Shown here one piece after another: positions 47,038 through 59,780 of a stretch of DNA of 64,000 bases (position 1 is the stretch's first letter; each line of letters begins with the position of its first letter). Origin of the DNA: Dermanyssus gallinae (lineage: Eukaryota > Arthropoda > Arachnida > Mesostigmata > Dermanyssidae); contig QVRM01005391.1 in assembly GCA_003439945.1 (NCBI GenBank), positions 48,507 to 112,506 of the forward strand, in the 5' to 3' direction. A program made the position numbers and the translations under genes. Below the pieces are notes generated by a model that saw nothing but the letters and a program-made list of their open reading frames with translations, did not search any database and was not told the DNA's origin.

Positions 47038-47207
<170 letters not shown>

Positions 47208-47506
47208 CCCAGTGCACGCGGACGCGAAGAAATAAAGAAAGCAATGTACATGTAGCCTTGCAAACATTGGGTCCCATCAGTGTAGGCCATATACTCGTAG
47301 GTTAAAGTATTAAAAGACGTGGCGAGATAGATGAAGAAAATCATATAGTAATCGACGCGAGGAGCAGTTTTTGAAGACAGATAGCACCAGCAGCAGCTTC
47401 TTTTATGAGCGCCACAGATTGAGTCAGCCTAGGATGAAACTCTAGCACACGTTTACATCTCACAGTTGTTTTAGTCAAGAAGTAACTGTAAATAGCAATA
47501 TATTAA

Positions 47507-47615
47507 TATGATTGCATTTATCATATATTATTAATTAATTAATAATTAATATTATTGCATTTATCATATATTATTAATTAATTAATAATTAATATTATTG
47601 CATTTATCATATTAT
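47507..47615. repeat. 43-bp AT-rich minisatellite, about 2.5 copies
   Basis: The unit TTGCATTTATCATATATTATT followed by AATTAATTAATAATTAATATTA is repeated twice exactly, then partially. Each unit is itself largely palindromic. Confidence 0.9.
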
Positions 47616-48607
47616 TTGTTTGATTCCTACAACTCTAAATAGCGAACGTTTGCTTGCCCCTCATTACTATGATTAGTATCACCACCATCATCAATAATAA
47701 TAATAATAATAATAATAATAATTATGGTGCTGGTCGTCAGCGTAGCAGCAGGTAAACAGTAGTCAGTCGGTGGACATTGAGAGCATAAGTTGCTTCCAAT
47801 TTCGTGGTTGTTGATCTGCGTGAGGTGGCCAGCCCACGTCTTCCTCGACGACGCCGATCCTCCTCGACGCTGGACGAGACAACGAACTATCTCCGTCTGC
47901 TTCTGTGATAACGTTGATAGCCTAACCATTTGTTTGTCTCATCTACTCGAATAACTCTCTACTACTACTACTCACTCGAATTCGGCCGACAAATTAGACG
48001 ACAAATCGAATCGGTGGATCGGCGGGTGACGGCTTGATCGTCTACGGCGGGTGACGGCGTCAGCAGCGGCAACAGCAGCGGCGATAACAGGGTAGGTCAA
48101 AGGCCTGCCTCTTACTGGCGTCACTGGGTCACTGACATTACGGCGGGCGGCACTGGGCCGCTACCACTGCTGCTGCTGCTGCTGCTGTGGCCGCGAGAAG
48201 AAGGCAAAGAAAGCGAAGCGTCGACGCAAGCGCATATCAACGAAAACTCAACTCACCACTATCAATATCACTTCTATCACAACCACCACCACTATACTCG
48301 TACTACCTACAACCATTGCCCCCCCCCCTTGACTTTTCTGCCTACATACATACGTCTATCTTTCTATTTCTCTATCTATCTATCTATCTATCTATCTAGT
48401 GATCTATTTATTTATCGATCGATCTATGTGTGTCTGGTGGTGTCAATACAAACGAAAGACAGGAAGCGCCGTCGTAGACAATCATAGCAACAATGATCAT
48501 AACAACAACAGCAGCAGCTGCTGCGCGGTAAATATGTATAGCAACGGCAACGAGGGCAATCTCGTACTCAGTGAAAGTAATATATATGTATATGCATGTA
48601 TATATAT

Positions 48608-48618
<11 letters not shown>

Positions 48619-48659
<41 letters not shown>
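48619..48659. repeat. (TA)n microsatellite
   Basis: About 20 TA units after a short (CA) stretch. Confidence 0.9.
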
Positions 48660-48662
<3 letters not shown>

Positions 48663-49242
48663 CTTTATAAACACATCGCTTATACAGATACCCTATTGTT
48701 ACATAGTTTCAGCAGGAAACGTTTGAATGCCGAACAATGCTACAATTATATTTGAATTTCATTGACAAAATTAGAATCGGAATCTTCCGGATAGCGTTAA
48801 AGGGTATATATATATATATATGTATACATTCACATGTATGTGTGTGTGACAAGTGGACATACGTGTGCGACCGCGCCTGCGTGCGAGTGCACAATTAAAA
48901 GTCATTTTTGGTCTCGATTGTAGTCGAACCGAAATGGACGTCTTCCTCTCTATTTATAGATCTTTCCCTCCATCCAACTGTCTTTCTCTCTCGTTCGCTG
49001 GCTTGCTCCCTTACTATATGCAGTTTTCGTATTGATTGATTCCACTACACTAACAATTAAGTATATAGCTACAACAACATCAAGAACAGCAACAGCAGCA
49101 GCAGCAAAAACACCAAAGACAACAACAGCACCAAAAACAACAGTAGCAGCAGCAGCAACAAACAAAAACAACGATAACAACAGCCACTGCTAGCTTTCCA
49201 CGTTTAGTAGCTGTGCTATGAAGTAGCGTTTTAAATCCTTAA

Positions 49243-49428
49243 GTTTTCGGTCTCCTGACTCTCAGCCAAGATTTAACGTCCACGGAACTGTTTTTCACAT
49301 TGCTTCACAGACGGACCCACATGATAAATACAAATCAGCGCAACGGTGGGGCTCGCACCCGCGCGCCTATATGTCTCCTCCGGTTGCGAGGCGCAGACTT
49401 AATCCACCATCACGCCACCGGGCTCGAC
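49243..49428 (-). mobile_element. tRNA-derived SINE, copy 6
   Basis: Full-length copy on the minus strand. Flanks GCGTTTTAAATCCTTA (left) and GTGTTTTAGATCCTAG (right) look like a diverged target-site duplication. The right-hand one begins the neighbouring minisatellite. Confidence 0.88.
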
Positions 49429-49429
49429 A

Positions 49430-50073
49430 GTGTTTTAGATCCTAGCACCTCCATAGTGAACTACATCCTAGCGTCTTAAATCCTAGCACTTTAGCTAGTG
49501 TCTTAGATCTTAGAACCTCAGTAGTATATTAGATCCAATCACCTCAGTAGTGTATTAGATCCAAGTACCTCAGTAGTGCATTAGATCCAAGCACCTTAGT
49601 AGTGCATTAGATCCTAGTACCTCAACAATGCATTATATCCTAGCCTTTCAGATCCTAGCACCTCAGTAGTGCATATATATATTCTAGCCTCTTAGATCCT
49701 AGCACCTCAGTAGTGCATTATATTCTAGCCTCATAGATCCTAGTACCTCAGCAATGCATTATATCCTAGCCTATCAGATCCTAGCACTTCAGTAGTGCCT
49801 TATATCCTAGCCTCTTAGATCCTAGCACCTCAGTAGTGCATTATATTCTAGCCTCTCAGATCCTAGCACCTCAGTAGTGCACTATATTCTAGCCTCTCAG
49901 ATCCTAGCACCTCAGTAGTACATTATATCCTAGCCTCTCAAATCCTAGCACCTCAGTAGTGCATTATATCCTAGCCTCTCAGATCCTAGCACCTCATTAG
50001 TGCATTCGATCTTAGCCTCTCAGATCCTAGCACCTCAGTAGTGCATATATATATTCTAGCCTCTTAGATCCCC
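49430..50073. repeat. minisatellite of about 640 bp with 26-bp and 41-bp units
   Basis: The left part repeats a 26-bp unit like AGATCCAAGCACCTCAGTAG-TGCATT. The right part repeats a 41-bp unit that adds ATATCCTAGCCTCTC. About 17-20 units have single-base variation, and two contain a TGCATATATATAT variant. It starts at the right flank of a SINE insertion. Confidence 0.93.
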
Positions 50074-50079
50074 GCGTCT

Positions 50080-51700
50080 TCGATTCTGTCTCGCGCCTTA
50101 TATATCGCACCGATATCGGCACCGTTGCTGTGCCGCTATCTATGAGTCGTTCTATTGGTCTGTTTATATGCCTGGCCGTCTGCGTGTCCGTCCGTCCTCC
50201 CGCCTGCGTGACAGATGGGCAAGGACACCGGCCATCAATCGGTACGGTCGGAGACTCACTTGACTACTGACGGCACGATACGGAACACGCAAACACACAA
50301 GCCATAACATCATCGACAGCATCTACAACGACATCGACAACGACATCGACAACGACATCGACAGTCTCCCGCCCAGCCACTGCTAACACCAACGCCGACG
50401 CGTCGCCGACGTCACCATCGACGCGGCCGCCATAACGCCATACCGCCATAACCATAACCATAACCGTGACGCAAAGAGCAGGGAAGCAGCAGCAGCAGCA
50501 GGGCACCCGCCTCAAGCGGCCGGCCACTTTTGGGTCACGCCGATGCCCGATAACGCAGCACTGGATGTCAGTCAGTCAGTCAGTTAGTGAGCGAGTGAGC
50601 CGATAGGCCATTCGGCGGGCATCTTAGGAGGAAGCGTTCGCCGCGTTCGAGACTTCTTCGCCTGTAACTACTGTATGGTAGCCTCCTTGCCTGCATGGCT
50701 GACTGACTGTTCACGTAGTATTATAACATGTAAGTGTGTATCTGTGTGTGTGTGTGTGTGCAGTTGCGTGTGTATCTATCTATGTAAAAGTCTGTACGGT
50801 GTGTTTGCGTGGCCGTGGCCGCAGTCTTCGCTGATCGTGCCATCGAGACCATTGACCAGCCTCGTCGTGTTTTTTGTTGTTGTTGCTGCTAATGTTGTTG
50901 TTGTTAATGTTGTTGTTGCTGTCATTGCTAATGCTGTTGTTGTTGTTGCTGTTGCTAATACTGTTGTTGTTGTTGGTATTGTTGTTGTTGCCCGCCACTT
51001 TTCAAGTAGCGCTTCGGTTTGCCCTCGTATCGTAGCGGGCGGCGTATCGTATCATCGCAGAGGATAAAATCATCTGTCTAGTAGCAATAACAGCGCGTTT
51101 GCACTAAGTGCAGTAAGGAAAACACCACTGAACCATCTGAAAGTATCGGCAATGCAAGTATATATATATATATATATATATATACAGAGAGAGAGAATGA
51201 GAGATAGAAAGGTTAAACCTAAAGCAGGCCTTTCGGCTAATGGTGACCCAGCGTAATTAGCTAAATGGGGTCAGTGAGGCAGTGAGACGTCGTCTCGTCG
51301 TCATCGTCGTCGTCGTCCACTGAGGTGGAAATCTGTCTGGGTCGCCGCACACCCGATGACCCTACCAACGGCGAGTACATCCAGTAGTGTAGTAGACTCG
51401 GTGGTGGTGGTAACAGCCACGTCATCAACGGGACGCCAGAACGACCAGACAATAACAACAGCCACGGTAGCGGTCGCGGGAGCAGCAGCAACAACAGTAG
51501 CTACAGAAGACGCAGCGACGGTAAACGTGAAATGGGCAACTCAAATAAACCTGCCCGCCAGAGATGATCAGACGCGCTAAAATATACTGCCGAAATCGGC
51601 TACGGCAGCAGTACCGCCGCAGCAAGGCAGTATCCACCTTACAGTCCCTAGCATTCTCGCTAAAGTAACATAGCACACGTATTACGGGTGTATCGACTAC
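50080..51700. other. no gene recognised; short repeats
   Basis: GACATC/AACGAC and GTT repeats, a (TA)n tract at 51158-51184 and an (ACG/TCG) block near 51290. A short minus ATG frame (about 50318-50258) with hydrophobic residues before a GTGAGT donor is noted under rejected items. Confidence 0.4.
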
Positions 51701-51760
51701 GCTCAGATATATATAAATATATATATATATATATATGTGTGTATATATATCTGAGGATCC

Positions 51761-51927
51761 TTTTCGGGCCAACTCTCAACCAACATTTAACGTCCACGGA
51801 ATTGCTTTCGCGTAGCTTCGTCAGTATAAATACAAATGCGCCCCGGCGGGAATCGAACCTATGCAGCTATGTATGTCGTCCGGTCGCAAGGTGCACACGA
51901 ATGCACTACGCCACCGTAGGGTTCGAC
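51761..51927 (-). mobile_element. tRNA-derived SINE, copy 7
   Basis: Full-length diverged copy on the minus strand. The flanks ATATCTGAGGATC and ATATCTGAGAATC (one mismatch in 13) mark the target-site duplication. Confidence 0.9.
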
Positions 51928-51941
51928 CATATCTGAGAATC

Positions 51942-53412
51942 AGTACGCTAAAAAATACGATATACTCTTTATAAATACGTGTATATGTACATGGCACATC
52001 CGTAGGTCATTTTTGACGTCACGTTTACATATGAAAACGGTAGTCACTTAGAGCATTTGAAACGCATATATATATATATATATATATTGAACTAAAAACA
52101 GGGACACACTTGTCCCCCAATAACGTGTACCCCTAGCAGTCGTCCCTCCTTCCCGTTGGCATCTTAGCTAGAAACAAAAACCCGCCTTATTCGGCCATCC
52201 TACCGAGCACTACTGCCGTATTTCCGTGGCGTCCAATAGGACTCTGTGCAAAAACAAAAACGCACTGCCCTTGGGTTACCCGTAACTTTCACCAGCAGGT
52301 CCGACACCATCTGTAGTAACTGTAGAACACGTGTGCGCGGAACCTCAGCGTATTTTCGGACCTTGTTTTGTTCCGCTAGCACATATAAATGATGCCTTAT
52401 AACCGGCTGGGCGGGTAGCATGGCGACCGAAAGTGGAGCGTGGGAGAGTGTCGGTAACAGTACGGTCTCATACAAGCCGAACCTTTTCGAAATGTATTAG
52501 GGTCAGGCTATCCCCGCCCTTCGTCGACATTCGTCGTTCCTAAAAAGGCCAAAGGGATCGCGCAGATGGTCGATAATGCAGCTGAACGGAGAGCACGGCT
52601 GAAAGTATCGCCGATAGCCTCGACCCGGCCTCCCGACGCACGCCAGATAGCCCGTATCGGCCCAGTGCGCCTACCGGCTGGCTACCGACCTGCATAAATG
52701 TGGCGCAACCACGTTGGCACTTAGCTTGAGGCCAGCATAAACGCGGATCGTAGTGTCATGCATGAGAGCACCATGCAGTACCACAAGGGTTCCGGTGTCG
52801 GAGTGGGAGACAGCTTGAATTCGGACTCTATTCGAATCCGAGCTTCCGACAAATTTCGATTCGTGTCATTCGGCGGCCGTCTCGAGTAGATTACGTATAT
52901 TTGGGTACTCGCTGACCTATTCTGCATCATTGCGCCTGCGCGGAGACGTCTGTAGGCGTTCGGTGAGCTACTAAATTGAACGTGCACCATGTAGCGCAAT
53001 GAACTGGCTCCTAGCTTGCTCAAAGACCAGCTAATATACGATGTCCGTGACCTTATGCGTTAAGGCAATACAGCAGGACCAGTAGGGCTCACCGCGTTCA
53101 AAAAGCCAAACCTGCCACAAGCTACCGAAAGCACGGCCTGGGGCCTTCTCTCCGGCATGAGGTCAAAATACAAGATAGTGGTAAACATGTCCCTAAAGGG
53201 GCATTGAAATACTGAAGTAAATCTCGCTCGTTCGGCAAGTCACCGCCCTTCAATATATATATATATATATATATGTGAACTTTCTTGCCGAGAATATGAA
53301 CGATGTAGGAAAAATCCTTGGTGGGCTCCAGTAGCAGGTGCTCCTACGTTGCTCCCAATTTATCCTCTCAAGTTTTGAAGGCGTTCTGGCAATCTTCAGG
53401 TAGCCATGGGAT
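51942..53412. other. no gene recognised
   Basis: It contains (TA)n at 52067-52086 and 53253-53273. Two minus-strand frames of about 90-100 codons (52200-52475 and 52721-53023) have mixed composition. They might be further decayed LINE sequence downstream of the 53.6-54.5 kb relic, but I could not align them. Confidence 0.4.
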
Positions 53413-53583
53413 GTCGAGCCCGGCTGCGTGGTGCAGCCGCGTATGCCTCGCGACCGGAGGAGACATAAGTGCATGGGCTCGATCCCCACCATTGCACAAT
53501 TGTATTTATGGGACCTGTCTTACGAAGCAACGCGAAGGCAAATCCGTGGACGTTAAATGTTGGCTAAGACTCACCCCGAAAAC
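53413..53583 (+). mobile_element. tRNA-derived SINE, copy 8
   Basis: Plus-strand copy: GTCGAGCCCGGCTGCGTGG, B box GGGCTCGATCCCC, the body and tail CCCCGAAAACTTTG. Imperfect flanks TAGCCATGGGATG and TAGCAACGGGATG look like the target-site duplication. Confidence 0.88.
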
Positions 53584-53606
53584 TTTGTAGATAGCAACGG
53601 GATGCC

Positions 53607-54478
53607 CTAAAGTTCAAAACGGTCGCGCCAAGGGATGGACTTTTGCACCGCAGAGATAACCTCCGCATTAGGTGGTCTCATCCTATAAATCATCATCCGT
53701 AGAACATTCTCGGCCACAACTGATAAATTTCCTTCCAGGTGGCAGTCATCCAAGTACCAAATGTTAATTCGTGACTGCAGGGTGTCCACGAGATTTTTGA
53801 TACCTAGACAAAAACAAGCCGGCACGTACATCCTTTAAATGAGAGAGTCCGTCAAGCAAAGTAGCTTGACCGCTTCCGAAATATCGCCTTCGGCTAGATT
53901 GACACATTGTTGCTGCGGGTAGGCGTGCCCCTTCTTGTTGAGGTGATTTGGAGCACGACAACAGCGGCAAAGGTAACCAATAGGACGAGCAAGCGTTGTG
54001 GATTTTAATTTTGCACTTGCTGTCGTACTTGAGCTTCCACCAATATTCGGGTTTTCCCTATCGTAGGAAGAAGACCCGAGGAAGTGAACTGCCATTGCAA
54101 CGTGCGGGCATAACAGTTGGCACAATTGGCACAGGCTGTGCAGGTTGTGACCGGCCGGCCGCTCCCGACAAACCTTAACTGACTACGTCGTTCGACAAAG
54201 TGGCCCGTCCTTGAGTTGGCCGTTGAAGCATAACGAAGGGAAGCATATACCGTGTAGAACCTGTAGCCCAGTAAGACAGACGTCGGGGTCCTGTCGAACA
54301 TCAGGATAACCTTAGTGAGCGGTTGTCCTGAGTATGGCCGATGAGCGTGTATGACATTTACCGCCCCTAATTCCGCAAGGATTTCCTTACCCGTAAAGAC
54401 GACGGTAATGCCGACTAAGCCAGGAACGAGGCTAAAGCCGTGCAGGACAGCCGTAACTGGCTCATTAACCAACTGGGA
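53607..54478 (-). pseudogene. rearranged relic of an RLE LINE related to the intact element
   Basis: In minus-strand order it contains several ORF1 and ORF2 pieces. First is an ORF1 stretch with LTKVILMFDRTPTSVLLGYR, parallel to [21 protein letters not shown] in the intact copy, and decayed zinc knuckles. Next is an ORF2 N-terminal piece (LAEGDISEAVKLLCLTDSL against LSDGDAAGAARLLLSDDVM). It then jumps to the RT core (FCLGIKNLVDTL, NIWYLDDC). About 250 ORF2 residues are deleted between the last two pieces. Stops and shifts are frequent. The colinear order of ORF1 then ORF2 shows the two-ORF layout is older than the intact insertion. Confidence 0.8.
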
Positions 54479-54562
54479 GCCTCATCCGCGTCCATGGCGA
54501 GCACACGATAATACTCGAGTTCATGACGGCAAAAATATATATTAGACCCACTAAAGTAAGCA

Positions 54563-54629
54563 AGTCTTTGGTTAATAAATATCATATATATATATATATA
54601 TATATATATGTCTTTGGTTAATAAATATC

Positions 54630-54662
<33 letters not shown>
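54563..54662. repeat. tandem duplication of a unit plus (TA)n
   Basis: GTCTTTGGTTAATAAATATC followed by a TA tract occurs twice, starting at 54563 and 54610. Confidence 0.9.
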
Positions 54663-54666
<4 letters not shown>

Positions 54667-54886
54667 TCGTACATATATCCATTGTATAATCGATAAAAGA
54701 ATATCATTGCGAGATGTTTTGCGCCTCTACTAAAAAAAACGTTGCGATTGACCTTACTATTTATATACTTGTTGTAAATACCCATCGGCACCGAGCAGGT
54801 GAAAGGGTCTATTTATCCCATGGCTAGTTACACATATATTGGGACAACACCATCTCTTTGTTCGACTAATTAAGCAAAATCATAGG

Positions 54887-54892
<6 letters not shown>

Positions 54893-54932
<40 letters not shown>
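54893..54932. repeat. (TA)n microsatellite
   Basis: About 20 TA units. Confidence 0.95.
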
Positions 54933-54934
<2 letters not shown>

Positions 54935-55346
54935 TTTTTTCTTTAAAATTATATAAACGAAGAGCTTTCTCTGCCTACGTATTTTGTACGAACAGTAGAC
55001 GCACTTAGCAATCGATGGCATTTTATTATCAGCGGCAAGCAACAGTGCGCGTACATTCAAGTCGTGTTGTTAATGTAGCCAACCGAAATCGTGTTAGCGG
55101 CGGCAGCAGCCGTAAAAACAGTTGCATTTTACTAGTAGTTAATAGGCGTTACAATGCCCGTCGTCTGTATGTACTGTGGGAGGGCAGAGGGCGCGGGGAG
55201 CGATACTTTTAGGGTAGTTAGTCACTGTAGGTAGCGGCAGTAGAAGTAATCATCGAGTCTAGTAATAGCAGCCATAGCAAATGTACCATCAGTCATCGTA
55301 GTAGAAAGTACTGGTCGTAATCGTAGTAGAAATAGCACTGGTCGTC

Positions 55347-55491
55347 GTCGAGCCCGGTGGCGTGGTTGGTGTATTCGCGTGCGCCCTGCGACCGTTGCAC
55401 ATTTGTATTTAGAGATCCGTCGATTACGAGTCGATGCAAAAAAAGACATTCCGTGGACATGAAATGCTGGTTGAGAGTCAGCTCGAAATTT
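55347..55491 (+). mobile_element. tRNA-derived SINE, copy 9, B-box region deleted
   Basis: The head GTCGAGCCCGGTGGCGTGG runs to GCGACCG, then jumps to TTGCACATTTGTATTTA and the body, ending GCTCGAAATTTG. Confidence 0.85.
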
Positions 55492-55599
55492 GAAACGGAA
55501 ACTAGTCTACTAATCGTAATCGTACAGGTCGTCGTAGTAAGTCTAGTAGAAGCAGTAGTAGTAGTAGTAGTAATTGTTGTTGTTGTATGCGTCTTCCTT

Positions 55600-55791
55600 G
55601 TCGAGCCCGGTAGTGGCGTGCTGCATTCGCCTACGCCTCGCAACCAGAGAAGACACATAGATAGGTGTGCGGGTTCGAGCCCCACCGTTGCACTGATTTG
55701 TATTTATCATGGGGGTCCGTCTATGAAGAGCAGTGCGAAAAGGAGCTCCGTGGACGCTAAATCTTGGCTGAGGCTCAGTCCGGGAAAAAAA
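55600..55791 (+). mobile_element. tRNA-derived SINE, copy 10, near consensus
   Basis: The best-preserved plus-strand copy. It has head GTCGAGCCCGGTAGTGGCG, B box GGGTTCGAGCCCCACC, ATTTGTATTTATCATGGG, GTCCGTCTATGAAGAGC and CCGTGGACGC, a 3' stem-loop TTGGCTGAGGCTCAGTCC, and an A-rich end. It is only 110 bp from copy 9. Confidence 0.93.
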
Positions 55792-55962
55792 TATTTTACA
55801 GTAGTAGTAGTGGCTGTATGCGTAGAAGCTTGAATTCGTAGGGGTTAGTATCGTTGAAGTCCTAGTACTACATACAGCAGCAGACTAAACTACGGCGACT
55901 TTAGGCGAGCACTGCCGAGTGTGCAAACGTATTGTAATTGATTAATAAATCATCACAGTATT

Positions 55963-55999
<37 letters not shown>

Positions 56000-56737
56000 G
56001 ATTGAGAGATGGATGAAGGAATGAACGGTCAACAACCGACAGATGACGGCTACTGTGGGGTCATCGGCGGCGGCAGGCGGAGGAGACGGCACAAAGGAAC
56101 AGTGCGAGGGGGGGATGGGGTGGAGGGGTATAGTAGTGACGTGACTGCAAACCGTCATAGCGGACGCTATTGGCAGCCGGCTGTCCGAAGTGATCGGCTG
56201 GCTTCTTGGGCTAGGGCTAGGCTGGGCTGATTAGCTGAGGGAAGTTGCGTTGCGCTGAGTCAAGCCGAGGGTAGCTGCTGCTGCAGCACTGCGTTGAGCC
56301 GGGCTGAGCTGAGAGAACAGGATCGGAGGGCGGAGGAGACAGCTGAACAACAAGACGAAGCAGAAGCCAAGCGTGATGATCTAACAATCCAGCCATTTAG
56401 GCCTGCCGGCAGCCGGTACCGGTCAGCGGGGAAGGAAGGGGGGGGGGGGAGGCGGCGGTCGGTTCCGTTCGGATGGATTCGGCCGGCAGATTCTGTGCTG
56501 TCGTTGTTCAGCCGGGCGGACGCCGTCGTTGGCTGAACAAGATGAATTGCGCAGCAGAGTTCAGTCAAATGCCTGATGTTAGAGATGATGGTGGTGATTC
56601 ATGGTGGTGGTGGTGGTGGTGGTGATGATGGTTGTGCTAGCGGCGACGGCGGCGGTGATGGGGATGGTGATGAAGATGGCAACACCTAACAATAGCTATA
56701 GCAACGCAATATACATCATAACGACCACGGGACACCG

Positions 56738-56760
56738 ACAACAACATCAACAACAACAGC

Positions 56761-56828
<68 letters not shown>

Positions 56829-56830
56829 CG
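56738..56830. repeat. (CAA)n microsatellite
   Basis: About 30 CAA units on the plus strand, grading into CGA. The plus frame would encode poly-Gln, but there is no supporting gene structure. Confidence 0.95.
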
Positions 56831-57429
56831 ACGACGACGCCGGAGAGGACATCACTGCTGCTATTGCCGCTTGCTATAGCGGCGACATCTGCTGCCCGAT
56901 CTTCAGTTGATGGAGGTGCTGCAGCTGCTGCTGGTTCAAATCAGCGACATGATGACATACGACCGTGTGGCGTTACGTTGCAACCCACTGTCTGACTCAT
57001 AGCTTACGATGACAAAAAACGCCCCCATAGGGGCGGGGTGACGGGGGCGAAGCAATGCGAACTCCAACAGCTGCAGAAACGGCGGTTGACGGCTGGCTGC
57101 AGAGTGCTGTTGTTGTCGTTGTCGTTGTTGTTGCTTTTGCTGTTGTTATTGTTGTTGTTGTTGCTGTTGGTCCGTACCGTCATCAACAACACCAGTTTAC
57201 AATCAACCATCGCAAGCCAACAATGAAAAGGGTAGTTTCGTCTATTACGTAACCAGCATAGCAGCAGCAATGACACCACTAAAGCCGTGGCCGCTGCCGG
57301 CTGGAAACACCGGCACTAAGATGACAACGATTGGTACGGCGGAACAACCGACGAGGCGGAATGGAACGACATTTTTGCACGGCGTCTCGCACGTCGTCCA
57401 TGTTGCCAATTGACATCGACAAGGACCAC

Positions 57430-57600
57430 CCGATAGTAATAGCAATAATATAGTTGATAGTGATAACAATATAGTTGATAATAGAAACAATAAGGTTGAT
57501 AGTAGTAACAGCATAGTTGATAGTAATAACAATATGGTTGATAGTAATAACAATATAGTTGATAGTAATAGCAATAAAATTGATAGTAATAACAATATAA
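57430..57600. repeat. 21-bp minisatellite, about 8 copies
   Basis: The unit TAGTTGATAGTAATAACAATA is repeated with small changes. The length is a multiple of three, so frames stay open throughout. Confidence 0.92.
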
Positions 57601-58226
57601 GTTGGTGGCGATGATGATAATAGCGTTCTCAAACATAGCTCTCGTCTGGCGGCAGAGGCACCGCTTTCTCCTCGTTGTCTCGCTCGGCCCCGCCATCAAC
57701 AAAACAGACCACCACACGACGACGAACGAACGATCGATCCAGACGCTAAAGAAGAACGCTGAGACAGCGGGACGCTTGCGCTAAGCGACCGACGCACGGA
57801 CCCCACCACCCCGAATGATTCTTCCTTGGCAAGATAACCAGAGTGACGGCCACACATACACCCATAAACGTGCATGCGGGCTCGTATATGCAACGGGCAG
57901 CAAACAACGACACAATACAGCAGGCAGCAATCAACAACAACAACAAAAAAGACGGCAGCACTAAAACAATAATACGAGGGACAGCAAGCAGCAAACAAAG
58001 CAAACACACGACAACAACAAAAGGACGGCAGTCACCAAAATTCTGGTAACATCAGTTACAGCAGCAGCATCAACATTAGAGCAATGCAGGACAGCGACAA
58101 AACTACTTACTACCCCTCTACCACTTTATTAATACTGCCCCACGAGGTACTGGGAGTTCATTCTCAATAGCGACGGCGACGAAGACGACACCGACGACGG
58201 CGATGAAGGAAACAACAGCAACAACG

Positions 58227-58265
<39 letters not shown>

Positions 58266-58734
58266 TTTAAAAAAACAACAACAATAGCAGCAAACAAAGC
58301 ATCAGTGAAACATTATCACCACTGACTCACCGCCAACTCTAATAACAATAATGACAATAGCAATAGGGACAACAACAACAACAACTTCATTAAGGACAAG
58401 GACAACAGCAACAACTGCTACTACTATTACGAGATAAGCATGATGCACACTGTCATGCGTGTCTCATCTAGCGTAGGCCTGCAAGAATCGACTTCTTCTG
58501 CGACAACCACCCCATCAGCGCACGACCACGACCATCCGCGACAGGGACGACGATCTAACATGGTCAAATCGCAGCTCCGAACAACGTAATACCCGCAGCT
58601 CCGAACCCCCGAACCCGCAGCATCCGCTGTAGCACCACACTAGCAGCGGTGGACTGAAGTTGTACTAGGTCTCATAATCTCATTCAAGCAGCAGTTGTTG
58701 AATGTATTATTACGTAGTAACAATGTCATGCTGT

Positions 58735-58835
58735 TGTTATTGCTGCTGCAGTTGTTGTTGTTGGTGTTGTTGTTGTTGGCGTTGTGGTTGTTGTTGTTGG
58801 CGTTGTGGTTGTTGTTATTGGCATTGTTGTTGCAG
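58735..58835. repeat. (GTT)n-rich block with GGCGTTGTG variant units
   Basis: TTGTTGTTGTTGGCGTTGTGG repeats two to three times within a (GTT)n run. Confidence 0.85.
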
Positions 58836-59635
58836 CTGTTGGCTATGGAACCCGACAGAGAAACCAGACAAAACGATCCACCACCATCACCACACTTGGC
58901 GCTGATTCTGCAGTTGCTCCTGCCTACTCGCCTGTTTACAGTCAATAGTGTTTCCGTTTTGGCCGCTTGCCTCGATGTTTTTGTTGTTGTTGTTATTGTT
59001 GTTGTTGTCGACGTTGTTGTCGTTACCGTGATTGTCGTCGTCGTCGTTAAAAGTGGGTAGTGGTAAGTGGTACATCATGACCACGCAAGGAAGAATACGA
59101 CACAACGAACGCGTATTCATTCACTCGTTGCGCTACGAAGCCAAACTACCGGCCGCTACTGTCACTTCCGTTGTTAATGCTTTAGTCGATGTCGATGTTG
59201 TTGTTGCAGTTGTTGTTGTTGTTGTTGTCAGTGTATTTACTGCCGTGGTTGGCCGGCACGGATGTTGTTGGCGCTTGTTGGTATCGGCAGTGTTTTGTGT
59301 CGTTGTTTATTGCTGTTTTTGTTGTTGCTGACGCACATATTGATATTATAGTCACTTGTCGACGGTGTGCTACTGTTTGATTGTTGTCCATGTTGTTATT
59401 GTGCGTTGTAGCGGTTGTTGTTGTGGTTACTGTTGTTGTTGTTGTTGGCAGTGTTTTTGCTCTTGTTGTTGACATTGATGCTGCTCTCATTGCGGTTGTT
59501 GTCATCGTTGTTGAGCTGCTACCCAATTGTTCTTGTGTTGCTCCCTAAATACGTCAGAAGGTCAGTGTTTTCCATTTTTCTTTCGTCGCCATTGACACCG
59601 TTGGCAGTCTCCCTAGCTTGTCGCCCACCTTGATA

Positions 59636-59780
59636 TTGTTGTTGTTGCCATCGTTATTGTTGTTGTGCCATCGTTGTTGTTGGTTATGTTGTTACCATTG
59701 CTGTTGTTCCTTTTGTTGTTGTTGTTGCTTGCTGCTGTTATTATTGCTACTGCCATTGCAGTTGTTCCTGTTGCTTTTCA
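59636..59780. repeat. (GTT)n-rich imperfect repeats
   Basis: TTGTTGTTGCCATCGTTATTG-like units on the plus strand. Confidence 0.8.

Noticed and set aside
47780..47912. Minus frame (SLSRPASRRIGVVEEDVGW) after a CACAG acceptor
   Set aside because: It ends in a stop without joining the RhoGAP chain; composition alone is insufficient.
49430..50073. CRISPR-like array
   Set aside because: Units are contiguous tandem repeats with no unique spacers, in a eukaryotic genome.
50258..50320. Minus ATG frame MLSMMLWLVCLRVPY before a GTGAGT donor, like a signal-peptide first exon
   Set aside because: It lies in GAC/ATC repeats, is only about 20 codons, and has no partner exon.
56738..56879. Poly-Gln protein-coding gene
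   Set aside because: The frame is the (CAA)n microsatellite with no flanking conserved sequence.
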